Below are positions 24,097 to 35,704 of a stretch of 64,000 nt of DNA, piece by piece. Made by a program: the position numbers and the translations under genes. Source of the stretch: Setophaga petechia. Lineage: Eukaryota > Chordata > Aves > Passeriformes > Parulidae. The notes beneath the pieces were generated by a model. That model made no database searches, was not told where the DNA came from, and worked only from the letters and a program-made list of their open reading frames with translations. Position 1 is the stretch's first letter. The number at the start of each line of letters is the position of its first letter. The stretch lies in NCBI GenBank assembly GCA_024362935.1, contig JANCRA010000004.1, positions 21,905,121-21,969,120 on the forward strand. Reading direction: 5' to 3'.

Positions 24097-26850
24097 TGAA
24101 TGGAGAAGCACCAAGATGAAGAACACTGACAGCTACCTTTTAATTCCTCTTTCACAAACAGAACTGTTTGAATATCATCAACAGAAGCAAAAACAGGAAG
24201 GAGGGAAGATTTATCCAATTATTTATTATGATCAGAACAGTCCATATCAGAAAAGTAGATGATGTTAGATTAAAAATTATGTAATGATAAAAAATCTGCC
24301 AAGTTTTGTCTTGGTTTGCTTGGTTTTTTAATGTAAGAATTTCAGATTTCATTTTTTATATAAACAGTATAAAGTGAGTTTGTCTTAACCTTTGATACTG
24401 AAACTGAACTCTGGAATAATTCTTATGACAGCATTTGGAGCAAGTCTTGCAGTTTTGATTTGATTGTGATAATCAGTAGTTACTTTATGTTTTGGTTTTA
24501 ATGTGACTTGAGGCTGTGTTGAAATACAAATTTCTCTGTCAAAGGCAATGTTAACTTAATCACTAGTGTTAAAACTCAAAATATAATAAGGAAGATACTG
24601 GTCAGAGAATTTGAATTGAAGTCGAAAGTGGCTGCTTAATTGACAATAATAGGGCTTTTTGTAAATGAGAGGACCAGGTCACAATTAATTTATACAGTAC
24701 AGTATGGCTTTTGGTGTAAACTTTTTTTATATCCTACTCAAGGAAATGTTGCAGCACCTCTATCAATTATTAAAATTTAACAGTTTACAAAAATGCGTAT
24801 TGGGGAGAATTAACTCTGCACTACAAATATTAGTAAAAGCCTATTAGATAGTTAGTCTTGCAACTCAAGAAGGAGTTTTTGGGGTTATAAGTGCACTGTT
24901 GCATACCAAATATAAATGCCTTGAATTACACAATATTGTGTGCTAAGCAAAAGACTAGTGGAGTCAAAATTCTATTAAATAATTAATATATGTCACAGTT
25001 ACTTTTATTAACTTTTCTTACCCAATGAAACTTCTTTGTTTCATACCCAGACAGCAGCATTTTATTAGCTTGAATGTCTGCAATTCTGTTTATTTCTTAG
25101 ATGTAGTAGTCATTTTGTTGTTGAGTGGCTGTTTACTGCAGTTGATACAAAAAGTACATGAAACAATACAGTGTTAATGAAGGTTTCCATAAATTCCGAT
25201 ATCAAAGTCTTCAAAATATCTTGTACATATAGAAAGCACCTACTGCCAAAACATTATTTCCAAACAATAGTTTGGAATATTTATAGCTACAGGATAGAAA
25301 TCTAACATTGCTGGTGATGCTTGAAGTATCCAAATTGTTCCGTTATTGTAAATCTAAAACAACTAGCATGTAACTTATATTTGCAGATGTTTAATTTACC
25401 ATAAGTCTTGCCATTGGTGTTGAGTAACCATTTAGCAGGTTACAAAATACAGGTGATCTTGCAATTTTCCCTATAAATTGTAAATGGAATCAAAATATTA
25501 TAAGGGGATTCAAAGCTATTACAATGATGGTGTTACTTCAGTCATTTTGTACACCAAGTACATACCAAGAGTATTAACTCAGGTTATATCACGCCAAACT
25601 TCCATACCTTGCCTTAGATAAGTAGTGGTTTTAGGTGCACTGAGTACCATTCTTTATCTGTCTCTTGTTTTTCATCTGTCATTTCTGTCTTAGGCATGAT
25701 AGTTCATTTAATAGCCTCATAATGTTCTTGATAAAGTGTGTGGTCTTCTCTGCATTCCCAGAATTTACAGACTACCTGCTGCAAATTTCACTTGAAATGC
25801 ATTGTGTGTGTACTTTGTACATTCCCATTTTGTGTAGCTTTTCCATTTACCTGATTCAAAATATCTTCTCTCCACAGAGCCTCTGTTTTAATTATTTCTT
25901 ACATTTATTTTGCCAACAAATTCTGATTCTCAAATCTCAGCTGGCTCTTCGGTAATGCTAAAGCAATTTAACTCTTAATGTTGAAGGATTTATTTTAAAT
26001 GTGCATATTTGTGGTTAAGCAGCTGATGTTTTGGAAAACATAACAATTCCCCCAGAATGGAATTTTTCTTACAGACTATAAAATATTTTGATCTTCTTCT
26101 AACTAAAAGCCTTAAGACAGGATCTGAAATGTCCACAAGTCAATGTGGGACTTCTCTTCCATGTCCCTTAGTTTCCACTTGTAATGAAAATATGATTTTC
26201 TATAGGTCCCTTTTCTAGCCCGTAATTTTTGTCTTTTGACTTAGTTTTTTTTAATAAAGCTTTCTCCATTCAGTCATGAAAGAATTTTGCCATTTCTTGG
26301 CAAACATCAGTTTTCTCCTTTAACTATGTATCACCCCAGAGTGAAGAGAAAGGTATTTAGACTTGTGCCATCGTGTAATTTTCTGGATTACTGCAGGTTG
26401 TATGAGATGTCTACTCTGCTGTGCCTCATTCTGTATTGCAATATGCATATTTTTTTCAACAAGAAGGCTGAATAGGTATGTTAATTTTTTTTGAAAGTGT
26501 ATATGCAACTGGAAAAGGGGATCTTGATAAACATTAAAATGTAGGCATTTGGTTCTGCCCACTGTGGTGTTTAAAAGTGTATCTTGGCCTTTACTGAAAT
26601 GCTGAAGAACTGCTCCTCTTCTATATGACTGTTATGTAAACTCAGAACATTCGAGAAATGTCATTTGGGTTCTCAGTTTGCTAAGGGTTACAATTACCTC
26701 TAAGAAATTAGTGAAACATTTATAAGTCTGATTGTTGCGCTTCCTTTTTGTTCAGCTGCATGGCTTTCATAGCATGGCTCTCTTGGTTTCCACACCTACC
26801 CTACCCCCACCTTCTTAATCTTGAATAAAGTGAAACTGAATTTTATTTGA
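24097..26850 (+). other. VPS13A: Candidate 3' UTR of full-length VPS13A
   Basis: AT-rich non-coding sequence after the main stop with no repeats. AATAAA hexamers lie at 26253-26258 and 26824-26829, the second followed by a T/G-rich stretch. ATTAAA variants occur earlier (for example near 24770). The true end cannot be fixed without transcript data. Confidence 0.5.
26824..26829 (+). terminator. Poly(A) signal AATAAA, candidate distal end of VPS13A
   Basis: A canonical hexamer followed within 30-50 bases by T-rich and TG sequence. It is the last good signal before the transposon-rich region begins at 27.2 kb. The hexamer at 26253-26258 is an alternative. Confidence 0.45.
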
Positions 26851-27186
26851 CTGAAATGTCATTATTACTTGTTTCTTTATGTACTGCTTTAATTAACAGA
26901 TAATACCATTCATTACTCAGAATTTCATAGCTCAAGTCAAATCCTGTCTCTGAGAACACATGGTCAAACTTCTTTTGCAGCCATCCTAGGAAAAGAGAAT
27001 TATGGATTTTAGAATTTACCTTTGGTTTATAATTTTAAGACAAGTTTTTAGTAACTGGATTAACACGTATCAGTTCCTTTTTAAATTTTTTTTTTAAATG
27101 TGGGGGGGTTTTGGCTCTTCATTTTGGTTGGTTTTTTCCCTCTGTGTTGCTGTATTGAAAAAGACATAACGATGTTGCCAGACAAT
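26851..27186. other. Intergenic, no feature seen
   Basis: AT-rich sequence with a G run near 27100. No gene or repeat family was recognised before the CR1 that starts at 27187. Confidence 0.5.
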
Positions 27187-27893
27187 TGAATCATGGAATG
27201 ATTTGGGTTGAAAGACATTACAGATGACCTAGTTCCAGTCCCCCTGCTCTGGGCAGGGCCACTTTCAGCTAGGCCAGGTTGTTCAGAGCCCCATCTAACC
27301 AGGCCTTGAACAGCTTCAGGGATGGGGCATACACAACTTCCTGGGGCAACCTATTGCAGTGATTCACCATCCTCACAGGAAAGAATTTCCTCCTGATATC
27401 TTGATCTAAACCTGCTCTCTTAGTCTGAAGCTGTTACCTCTTGTCCTGTCACTACATGCTCTTGTCAATAGCTCTTCCTGAGCTTTCTTGTATGCCCCCT
27501 TTAGGTTCATAAGGCTGCTACATCATCTTCCCAGAACCTTCCCCTCTCAGACTTAATCTCCTGAACTCTGCCTTCATAAAAGAGCTGCTGTAGCCCTCAG
27601 ACCATCTTCCTGGCCTTCCTCTGGACCATCTCCAACAGGTCTGTGTCTTCTACTGAAAACCACAGAGCTGGCACAGCACTTCAGGTGCACTCTATGAAAC
27701 TGGAATAGAGGGGCAGAATCCTCTCCTCACCCTGCTGGCCACACTGCTTTGGATGCAGCCCAGGATACATTTGGATTTCTGGCCTGCAAGTGCAGTTGGC
27801 TGGGTCTTCTTCCGTCTTCTCATCCAACAGCAGCCCCAAGACCTGTTCAGGGGTGCTCTCAATGCATTCTCCACTGAGCCTGTACTTGCGCTT
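27187..27893 (-). mobile_element. CR1 LINE copy, 5'-truncated
   Basis: The + strand opens with AATCATGGAATGATTTGGGT, the reverse complement of a CR1 3' end. It then follows the CR1 3' non-coding consensus (GCCCCATCTAACCAGGCCTT and so on) for about 700 bases. No reverse-transcriptase part remains, so the copy is dead. Short ORFs within it are spurious. Confidence 0.9.
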
Positions 27894-30687
27894 AGAATAA
27901 CTCCATTCTTGTGAAATCCTCTTTTCATTTTTTTTTTCTCATCATAAAGACTGTGTATGTATGCCATTATCTATTTGTTATCTTTAGCGTTTTACAAAAT
28001 TACTCTTAATGGCAGACTTGGGAATTTTCTGCCCACTATATGCAAGTACATCTATGCATCACCTTAGAGACAAAGCTTTATCTAATCTGTGCAATGATGG
28101 TCTTGGTCACAATTTTTGTTTTTGTGGCTGCAAAAATCTAAAGTTCACTGACTATGCACTCAAGATATTGTAATTTGGATTTGATTGTCTTCATGGCAAA
28201 TCTGGAACAAGAATTCTAAATATTCTTGTTATACCTCAAGGGAAGAGTAAGTTTGTTTTAAGTCTGCTCCAACAAGAAGTAAAAGAATGTTATATGTAAT
28301 TTTTTGTTTTAACTTGTCATGGTACGGCAAAGGCTGAAACATAGGGCTGCCAGAACAGGCATGATGAGGAAATACACTAAAAGGGGAGAAAAAGGAATTC
28401 TCTTGTTGCTGGATGTCTTCAAATGTTTTTTTTTATCTTTGTACATTTTCACTTCTTGTTGCATCAAGCAGATTGAGAACTATGTGCAGAGGTTTGTCTT
28501 GGTAAGCAACTTCATGTATGCTTTTGATTGTTGGTTGTGAAGTGTGACAACAAAGCAAACTTGTGCTGATGAGTCCTGCAATGCTAACAGTCTCAACATC
28601 TACAAAACTTGTACTCCAGCAAAGCCAGGCTCCCACATTCATGGTGCAAACATGCTGCTCACATACACAGCAAATCTTGACTCTCAGAGAAAACCTCTGA
28701 GAGTTTAAACATATTTTTCTGGAAGTTCCAGGGGGCTCAAAACTAGATCAAGCAGTCAAGGCATTTGGGCATTTTATATGCCTTCTTCTAATAAATCTGC
28801 TGCCCTAGAAAAGTATTTCATTGATGTCTTTTCATGTGACTGGAATTTTTAAAGTAAAACTCCATTGTCTACAGATCTTATGACAAGAATTGCTTTTGAA
28901 TTCTCTGAGCAACAATGGTTAATTTATGACAGTAGGTTTAAGTACTTCTTTCAATACTTCTAAAGGAGGATTCAGATGACATGTTGGATGACATGGATGT
29001 AATATCCAACATGTTACTCACACAGGATGATACACAGATGGGCTGTTGCATAGCGTGCTTTCCACCACCCCCCTTTGGCTGCCTCTCCTTCAGCAAGTAG
29101 ATTTGTGTCCTGTGCCTCATCCTCAGGTGCTCTCACTGTTCCCTCAGCATAGAGAACTGCCATTCACTAATATGGACACAGTGTTACAGGTCAGTGTCCT
29201 TCACTTCCTTTAAAACATAAAAGCATTGTTAAGAAGGGGCTTCTGATTTCCAGCACTAAAGAAAAAGTAGATTAGTCAAACATTACAGACTGTTTTCTTC
29301 TGGAAACACTACTTTTTCTGTATTTCAGGGGAAAAAAGGAACTGTGTTGTTTAATATGTGAAACTGCAAACATCTTTTATGAGCAGGGAAAGGTCAGGGT
29401 GTGCTTTTCCCAGGACTGAGCTGTGAGAGCTGTCACCTGGTGGCATACACAAGAGCACTAACTACTCACACTGAAAAGTCAGTAGAACTTTTTTATTTTT
29501 ATATGCGGCACAGAAATTGTTATTTTATGCCAATAGTAAAAGCTATTGCTATATTACTTTCCCTTAGAAATATGGCATTTTGATGTATTTAAGTATAGGA
29601 GAAACTTGGCACATCTTTTGAGGTTAATTACTGCTATTATGAGGCTGTTCTACTAACATGCTGTACTCACCAGTGTTGCTGGGAGAGCTGATAAGTGCCA
29701 GTAACCTCTGCAAGTTTTGCATGGTAAGAACAGCTTTCAAAATTGCCCTCATGTTCTTTATTATTTTGTCTGAGAATTGTTGCCACAGTGAAGGAGAACT
29801 GAATGTGCTGTTAGTGGTGTTGCCATTTTTCGTGGAGGGGTTTGTAGTTGGGCAGAAAATGTGGGAGGTAGGAAAATGGCTGGAAATCTTCTAAAGAATG
29901 ACCATTACAGCTCTCTAAACCATGGAAAACTACCCATGAAGCTTAATAGCAAGGGGAATGCAACATGCAAAAACCAGATTATGTTAGTGACTTGGAGGAA
30001 TTTAAGGCCTAGTTAATCACAAGTACCTGTGGATAATCTTTCAGCTCCCATGGCAGTGAATGCTGGTAACATTTGTTAAGTGCCTTGCTCTCCAAGAAAA
30101 GTGTTGTAAAGCATTTGAACAAAAATGTAGTGATATGCAAGAGTCACCAGTAATTAATAGATTGTAATTACTATTGGAACATCCAAGGACTTTGTCTATC
30201 AAGAGTACAGAGAGGTACTTCTGTAAAACATAATAGGCTTACCCTAGTCTTTCATTGACATTGCTCAGAAAAAGAATATAAAAATATCTAGCACCCTAAA
30301 AAACTCTAACTTGTTATTTTTAGGGCACTACTGTTTCAAATTTTATAAGCTATGATTGTAAATACTAAATTTTAAAAAATCTGAAGAAAATACCAACTGA
30401 AGAGCAATGTAGCTATGTACAACCTTCTAAATACACCTGATTATATAGCTGTCAAAAAATAACTCACAGGCAAAAATGAGATGGGAAATATAAACACAAT
30501 ATTTTGAATGTATGAATTGTGAAAATTAATTCTTTAAAACTCTTTTAATCCATATTTCTTCAGTAAATATAAATCCCTCTTCCATTTCTGTAAACAGTAT
30601 TTCAAGAGGCGCCCTTTTTAAAATGAACACAGGCTGTATTATGAGCAAGCCACTGCAAGTTGTGGCTGCAACTATGCTTTTCTTTAA
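27894..30687. other. Intergenic/decayed sequence without gene
   Basis: No intact gene or recognised transposon. Two short inverted repeats were noticed: 28681-28703 with 9-base arms and a 5-base loop, and 28979-29014 with 11-base arms. The stretch probably includes the former 3' flank of the GNA14 relic. Confidence 0.5.
28979..29014. repeat. Inverted repeat, 11-base perfect arms
   Basis: ACATGTTGGAT and its exact complement ATCCAACATGT flank a 14-base loop. It may form a hairpin; no function is suggested by the surroundings. Confidence 0.8.
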
Positions 30688-30850
30688 AATAGAACAAACT
30701 CGCTCAGGTTCAGTGGACTTGACAACAGCAAAGACAAAATGAGTATTTTCTGTCTGAGGCCCAAGCAGAAAAGATTATCTTCTTGCCTGGATACTGATCC
30801 TGATACAGCTCCAAAATGAAGTCTCTGACAGCTTTGACTTCTTGTTTAAA
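30688..30850 (-). pseudogene. GNA14: GNA14 exon 7 relic (C-terminal exon)
   Basis: Read on the - strand from 30850, the frame gives KQEVKAVRDFILELYQDQ, aligning to GNA14 KQDVRAARDFILKLYQDQ. It continues as PGKKIIFS, after which the frame breaks. In a shifted frame NTHFVFAVVKST follows, matching NIRFVFAAVKDT just before the C-terminus. About nine bases of the terminal receptor-contact helix are missing, and the remaining NL-x-EF codons run on without the normal stop. At least two indels are therefore needed, and the acceptor AG is not preserved. Confidence 0.85.
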
Positions 30851-31149
30851 TCATAGTTCAAAGCACAATTTTTGGTTTTGAACAGTTAAAAGCTATGGGT
30901 TAAGGAAGAAAAATGTGGACAGCATCAAAACAGGCTAATATTGTATTTAAATATCAAATTACCATAAAGACAAAGTCCCCTGTTAGGTTTTTTTCATTCA
31001 TCTGTTAGTGGAATAAAAGCTGTTTGCAACATTACTTTCTGAAATGTGTGGAGTATGCTTTTTTCAAAGGTAAACATTACAGGTCAACCATTTTTTTTCC
31101 AAAAGTCCACTGAAATTATGCAGCATATATTAATAGTTCACCACACTGT

Positions 31150-31245
31150 CGTAGTTTGTCAATAACCATGAAAGAAATTAATTTTTTTAAAACACACAGA
31201 GTAAATAGGATTCTCTTTTGCTAAGAAGGGAACATGTGTTTCCTC
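31150..31245 (-). pseudogene. GNA14: Possible GNA14 exon 6 trace
   Basis: The - strand reads VPFLAKENP and, a few residues later, YS. This sits where GNA14 has VILFLNKKDLL and YSHLISYF (the NKKD guanine-specificity motif). NKKD would be degraded to AKEN. The match is short and rests mainly on correct order between exons 5 and 7. A CR1 starts about 40 bases away and may have cut the 5' half. Confidence 0.3.
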
Positions 31246-31284
31246 TATTGCTAATAAATTAATACAACATTTCTAATTTCTGAT

Positions 31285-31470
31285 CATAGGATTCAGCATA
31301 GAATCCAAGGAATCATTTCGGTTAGAAAAGACCTCCAAGATCATCAAATCCAACCATCAAATCCATTGTCAACCAGAACATGCCACATCCAGTTGTTTTT
31401 GAGTACACCTCCAGAGATGCTGACTTCACCCACCACATCCGTGGCAGCCTGTTCCTGAAGCTCTCCTGGT
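31285..31470 (-). mobile_element. CR1 LINE fragment (3' end)
   Basis: The + strand carries TTAGAAAAGACCTCCAAGAT and TTTTTGAGTACACCTCCAGA, the reverse complement of a CR1 3' end. It lies between the possible exon 6 and exon 5 traces of the GNA14 relic. Confidence 0.85.
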
Positions 31471-31629
31471 GTAGGTTGAAGCTTTATACATGTCTTGTAG
31501 AATATAAGCCTGTACTATGTAATAGGATACCTCATCTTTTTGGTGATGTAAAGCATCAGTAACATTTGTTAAGGAAAGTTATTCAGGCTGTTTTTATAAC
31601 TTGGACTTTTTCTCTCAAATCCATTGAAC

Positions 31630-31760
31630 AAAATTTTTCTTTTAATTATTTCTATTATGTGGTAGGAAGAACAGAAGCATCTACTGTTGTGACCCTTTGC
31701 TTTTTTAGTTCCCTGTCCTCCTTCTCTCAGTGTCTCCAGCTTGCTTCCATAACTTTATCT
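31630..31760 (-). pseudogene. GNA14: Possible GNA14 exon 5 trace
   Basis: On the - strand an ATGG start is followed 57 bases later by GGGTCACA. Gq-family exon 5 has ATG (of MVDVGGQ) 60 bases before the GTCACA of ESVTS. Between them, purine-rich bases resemble the RSERRKW codons. In-frame stops are present. The DxxGQ switch II motif is not recognisable. Support is weak, mainly spacing and order. Confidence 0.35.
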
Positions 31761-32171
31761 AACTGGATGTTGTAAACATACTTTAGGGGGGCCCTCTCTT
31801 CCAAACAGCTACAGTCAGGAGACAAACTGTTAGCTCTAAATGGAATTAAACTACACTGCAATAGGAGCACTCCAGTTACTGCAAACACCTTTTCTCTGCA
31901 CCTCCCCCATCCAAAACTTAATTAAATAGTAGTTCAGCATGCACAGTAATCAGGCTGCTTGAATTGGAAAGCTTTTTTCATGTAACATAAATCTTCTAAA
32001 ACCATGTGTTGAAACACCATTCACGTTACTGTGTTAACTTTGGAAAATAAAAGGAATGGAAACACATATATCCAACACTCATTGAATGCAAAAGCTTAAA
32101 GGATCATAGAAGGAAAGTTGCAGCAGTTACTTTCACAATTGTATCCTGAATCATTTGGCAGGTCATCTTAC

Positions 32172-32301
32172 CTAAATGCAATATTTTCAAATAAAAAGGA
32201 CACTCAGTAATTCCTGTAGTTGGCACCAGTATTCTAAGAATATCTTGACAAGTTGGCACAAATGAGGACATAACAATACTACCAAGGTCACCCAACAAAA
32301 A
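32172..32301 (-). pseudogene. GNA14: GNA14 exon 4 relic (switch I exon) with intact splice donor
   Basis: The 130-base - strand segment encodes SSFVPTCQDILRILVPTTGI then TECPFYL. This aligns with GNA14 [20 protein letters not shown] then IEYPFDL. The length equals that of Gq-family exon 4, and the donor (TTTAG followed by GTAAGA at 32171-32166) is perfect. The acceptor AG is gone: TG precedes the first codon. The arginine finger (R183 in GNAQ numbering) is leucine, while the Mg-binding threonine survives. The segment sits in a 113-codon open frame (32104-32445), which is chance extension into introns. Confidence 0.87.
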
Positions 32302-33774
32302 CAAGATGAAGGTATTATCATAAATGAACCACACAGACTCAAACACAGAGTAGTAATCAGCAATCATGAAAGTGTTCCCACAGAAGCAGCTAAATAGAAT
32401 CCGTTTGTACATGGCCTTAGCCCAGTTGTTGCTGACATAAAACAATAAAACCCTTTAACTTTTGTTTGAATAATCTTTGCTATTACCCCAAAATAAACAT
32501 AAGGATTAAGATCTGAAGACAAATATAAATATCAGTCTAGTTATAGTGTTTACCAACACCAGTCTCTTAATCTGTGGTATTTATATAGCACAGTAAAATG
32601 AAAGTTTGTAAACAAGAATGCTTCAGACTTAAACATGAGACTTAATGAAGAGGCATTTCATTTCTCGTCTGACTGTGCAGTTATTCTTAACCTTACTCTT
32701 CCTAGCTCCACAAGTCTTATAGTTTTAATGGTTGGGTTTAAATTTTAGGAGGACATTTTCTGTGCCTTGGTATAATGTGTCTGTGTGTCAGCAGGGCAGG
32801 ATTGCTCTCTGCAATCTACCTTCCCACCACTAGACGTCAACGTTAGATCATCCAAAACCCTAAGAAGGGTAGAAGTCCTAGGAGGGTTAGAACAAAAGAT
32901 AGGAGGTGTATTCTAAATCCTACACCATGGTTGTAGCACAAACCTTCCTTTATTTAAGCACTAGTTTCTCTCTCTCTTTTCCTTTCATGGAAAAACAAGG
33001 ACTTCTATGCATTCTTCCCTTGCTGCTCCAGCATCCCTCACATTTGGACTTCAGAATAAAAAACACTTACAAGGTAACCACTTGCTCAGAGGATGAATTT
33101 TTTTATTCTCTCAAGAGTAAGAAAACTCATCCTTTTCAGTGAGGTAGCAAACTATTGTTGAGATTTCATCTATAAGTAACAGCAAAAGGAAAATTTAATA
33201 AAATTGAAAATAAAACTAATTACTGATTGTGACTGATTTCTTAGAAAATGAGGCTATAGTACACTGTTAAATGACATCCTTTTTCTTCAGTGTAAGATTA
33301 TTTAAGGAAAACGCAGACAAACATGTGACAAGAATGGTAATGCTTGACACACAGGAGCAGATTGCCTATGTGTAACTGCTCTGAGTTAAATTTTACCATA
33401 AATGCATAATCTAAATATTCCTTGCTGAAATTTAACTCTATTACTTCTCAGCCTTGGCAGAAATAGAAATGTAATTCTTCTGTTATCAGAATAAAGCTCT
33501 CCCTGCTCCATCTTCTCCCCTCACCAATTAAATTATTTGAAAACTGGGGGAGAAACTTATCTTCATTCTTATTTATATGCAAAACATTTCATATAACTGA
33601 ACTCTCTGATCTGCCTGCTTGTTGCTAGTATATTTTGTAGAGCTGTTTTTCATTATTTTCCCCAAGGGAAATTCAGTTATGTACAAGCTGTGTTGACCTC
33701 AGAATTGGAGGAAGAATGTTTAGAATGCCTAAAATTAGTTAGTTTCATCTTTCCAGCTTAAAACTTGTTGTATA

Positions 33775-34445
33775 CCACTGAGAGGTACCTCAGCATAGAG
33801 ACAGGTATAACTAATAAAATCAGAGCATGTGCCCAGGTGGCCAAGGCCAAAGGCATTCCGGCTTGAAGCATGGATGACAGGGCCAGGAAAGGGACTGACA
33901 GCTGTGCTCGACATTGTGAAGGCCACACCTTGAATCCCGTGCTCAGTTTTGGGCCCCTCACTCACTACAGGAAGGACAGTGAGCATGTCCAGAGAAGGGG
34001 AACAGAGCAGGTAAAGGGTCTGGAGCACAAATCCTGTGAGGGGTGAAGGGTCTGAGCACAAATCCAGCTTTCTACCAGGCTGTCTAGCCTGGAAGAAAGG
34101 AGGCTCAGGGGATATCTTCCCTATTGCAGTCTACATCCCTTTGAATGAGGCTGTAGTGAGGTGTGGGTTGGCCTCTTCTTCCAAGTAAAAAGTGACAGGA
34201 CGAGACAAAATTGCCTTAATTTGCACCAAGGGAGATAAAAATTGGATTTAAGGAAAAAATTATTAACCGAAAGTGTTTTCAGAGCACAGGCTGCCCAAAG
34301 GAGTTGTTGAGTCACCATCCCTGCAGATGTTTGAATGTTGTGCAGAAGTGGCACCTTGAGACATGGTTTAGTGGTGGACTTGGTAGTGTTAGGTTAAAGG
34401 TTGGATGTGATGATCTTAAGGGTATTTTCAAAATGAAACAATTCT
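33775..34445 (+). mobile_element. CR1 LINE copy, 5'-truncated
   Basis: It follows the CR1 3' region (GTGCCCAGGTGGCCAAGGCC, GAGTCACCATCCCTGCAGAT, GGATGTGATGATCTTAAGGG) down to an ATTCTATTATT tail. It contains a short internal duplication around CTGAGCACAAATCC (34025-34065). Confidence 0.9.
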
Positions 34446-34554
34446 ATTATTAACTTCTCTAAGTCTTATTTGTTGCTGTAATTAGGCATGGTCATTACTG
34501 CTTACATGAATCTAAGAGATGCTATTCCCTCTGTCTCTTGTAGAATTCCTGAAT

Positions 34555-34795
34555 TCACAGAATCATTAAAAATGTTTGGGAATTTATAGATGTGTTAGTT
34601 TCAACACCCCTACCATGGGCAGGAACATCTTCCAACCGACCCAGCTGCTCAGACATCCTCCAGCCTGTCCTTGAAGGCCAGGCACAGGAGTTGCACAAAC
34701 TACTCAGCAATTTCTTTCTTTTATCAAGTCTAAATCTACTTTCTTTAAAGCTGTTTAAAGAAAGTTTAAAGCTGCTTCCTCCATCCTAGTCCAAA
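34555..34795 (-). mobile_element. CR1 LINE fragment
   Basis: The + strand carries TCACAGAATCATTAAAAATG, then CCCCTACCATGGGCAGGAAC, the reverse complement of a CR1 3' end. It is old and diverged. Confidence 0.75.
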
Positions 34796-35149
34796 TTCCT
34801 GAATCTCTCCAGAATTCCTTGATTGCCACAACTTGTCTTTCCAACAATGTCACTTTATTCTTTCATCATCTAGTCAATTAAATTATTACACAACCGTAAG
34901 AAAGGATTGCTATTGGCACGCAATGCAGCACGTTTCCCCCTTTCTTATTATATTCTCCCATCAATGAGCCTAGGCATCACAAAGGAACCTAGGAGAAATC
35001 CAGCAGTTTCAATCCTTGAATGCCTTTAGTTTCAAGCAAATGAGTGCTATTGAATGTGGCAGTGTGTTTTTTGATTGTAATGCATTTCTAGCAGTCGGTT
35101 TTATAATATTTCCTATTTCGTATTGTTACAGCATATTTTATTACTGATG

Positions 35150-35690
35150 GATTGTTCCTTTCCCCCCAGGGTTGTTGGTTTTGCCCTAGCTGTCCATCTC
35201 CCCAAAGATCTGCCCCTCTGTTCCCTGTTCCTCCACCTATTGAATGTCAATCCCTCCCCATGCCTGCCCCTTTCTCTAGAAACTTCCCTATCAATTTTGT
35301 GTCCTTCAAAACCCCATTGGTTTGTTTAAGTTATTCTCCTCCCCTGCAGTCTCCTATTGGTTTAAACATTGTATTCCCCACCTTGTGTTCCACCCCCAAT
35401 TTCTCCCAATTGGTCAAAGGTTGTATCCTCCCCTGGACCTCCTCCCTCTTACAAGTTGAGTTTGCCTTTGTTGTCCCGGAACCTTTGGGGGTAAACTCTT
35501 TTGGAAACCGTACAGAGGGCCTCTCCCTGATCCTTATCCCTACCCTTGGCACAGTTCTGCAGCCCACCTGAGCCGTAGAGCTGCCGTTCCCTGCAGCTGC
35601 ACCCTGGATCGGGCAGCTTTCTGCGGGCAGCCCACCTGTGCTCTTGGTGTCGGGAGCTGGTCGGGGAGAAGAAATCCGGCACCGCAGCAG
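35150..35690. mobile_element. Probable ERV solo LTR (family uncertain)
   Basis: A C/T-rich block very different from its AT-rich flanks. ATTGGT (inverted CCAAT box) occurs three times (35316, 35356, 35409), then GC-rich sequence ending near GGCACCGCAGCA. This looks like a U3-R-U5 order of an avian LTR, and the start near GGGTTGTTGGTTTTG resembles songbird LTRs I remember. No target duplication or internal viral sequence was identified, so orientation and borders are approximate. Confidence 0.55.
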
Positions 35691-35704
35691 TTGAATGTTT
35701 GAAC

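Noticed and set aside
32104..32445. 113-codon open frame on the - strand as a novel gene
   Set aside because: Its central part is the decayed GNA14 exon 4 with a splice donor in the middle. The rest is intron read-through without features.
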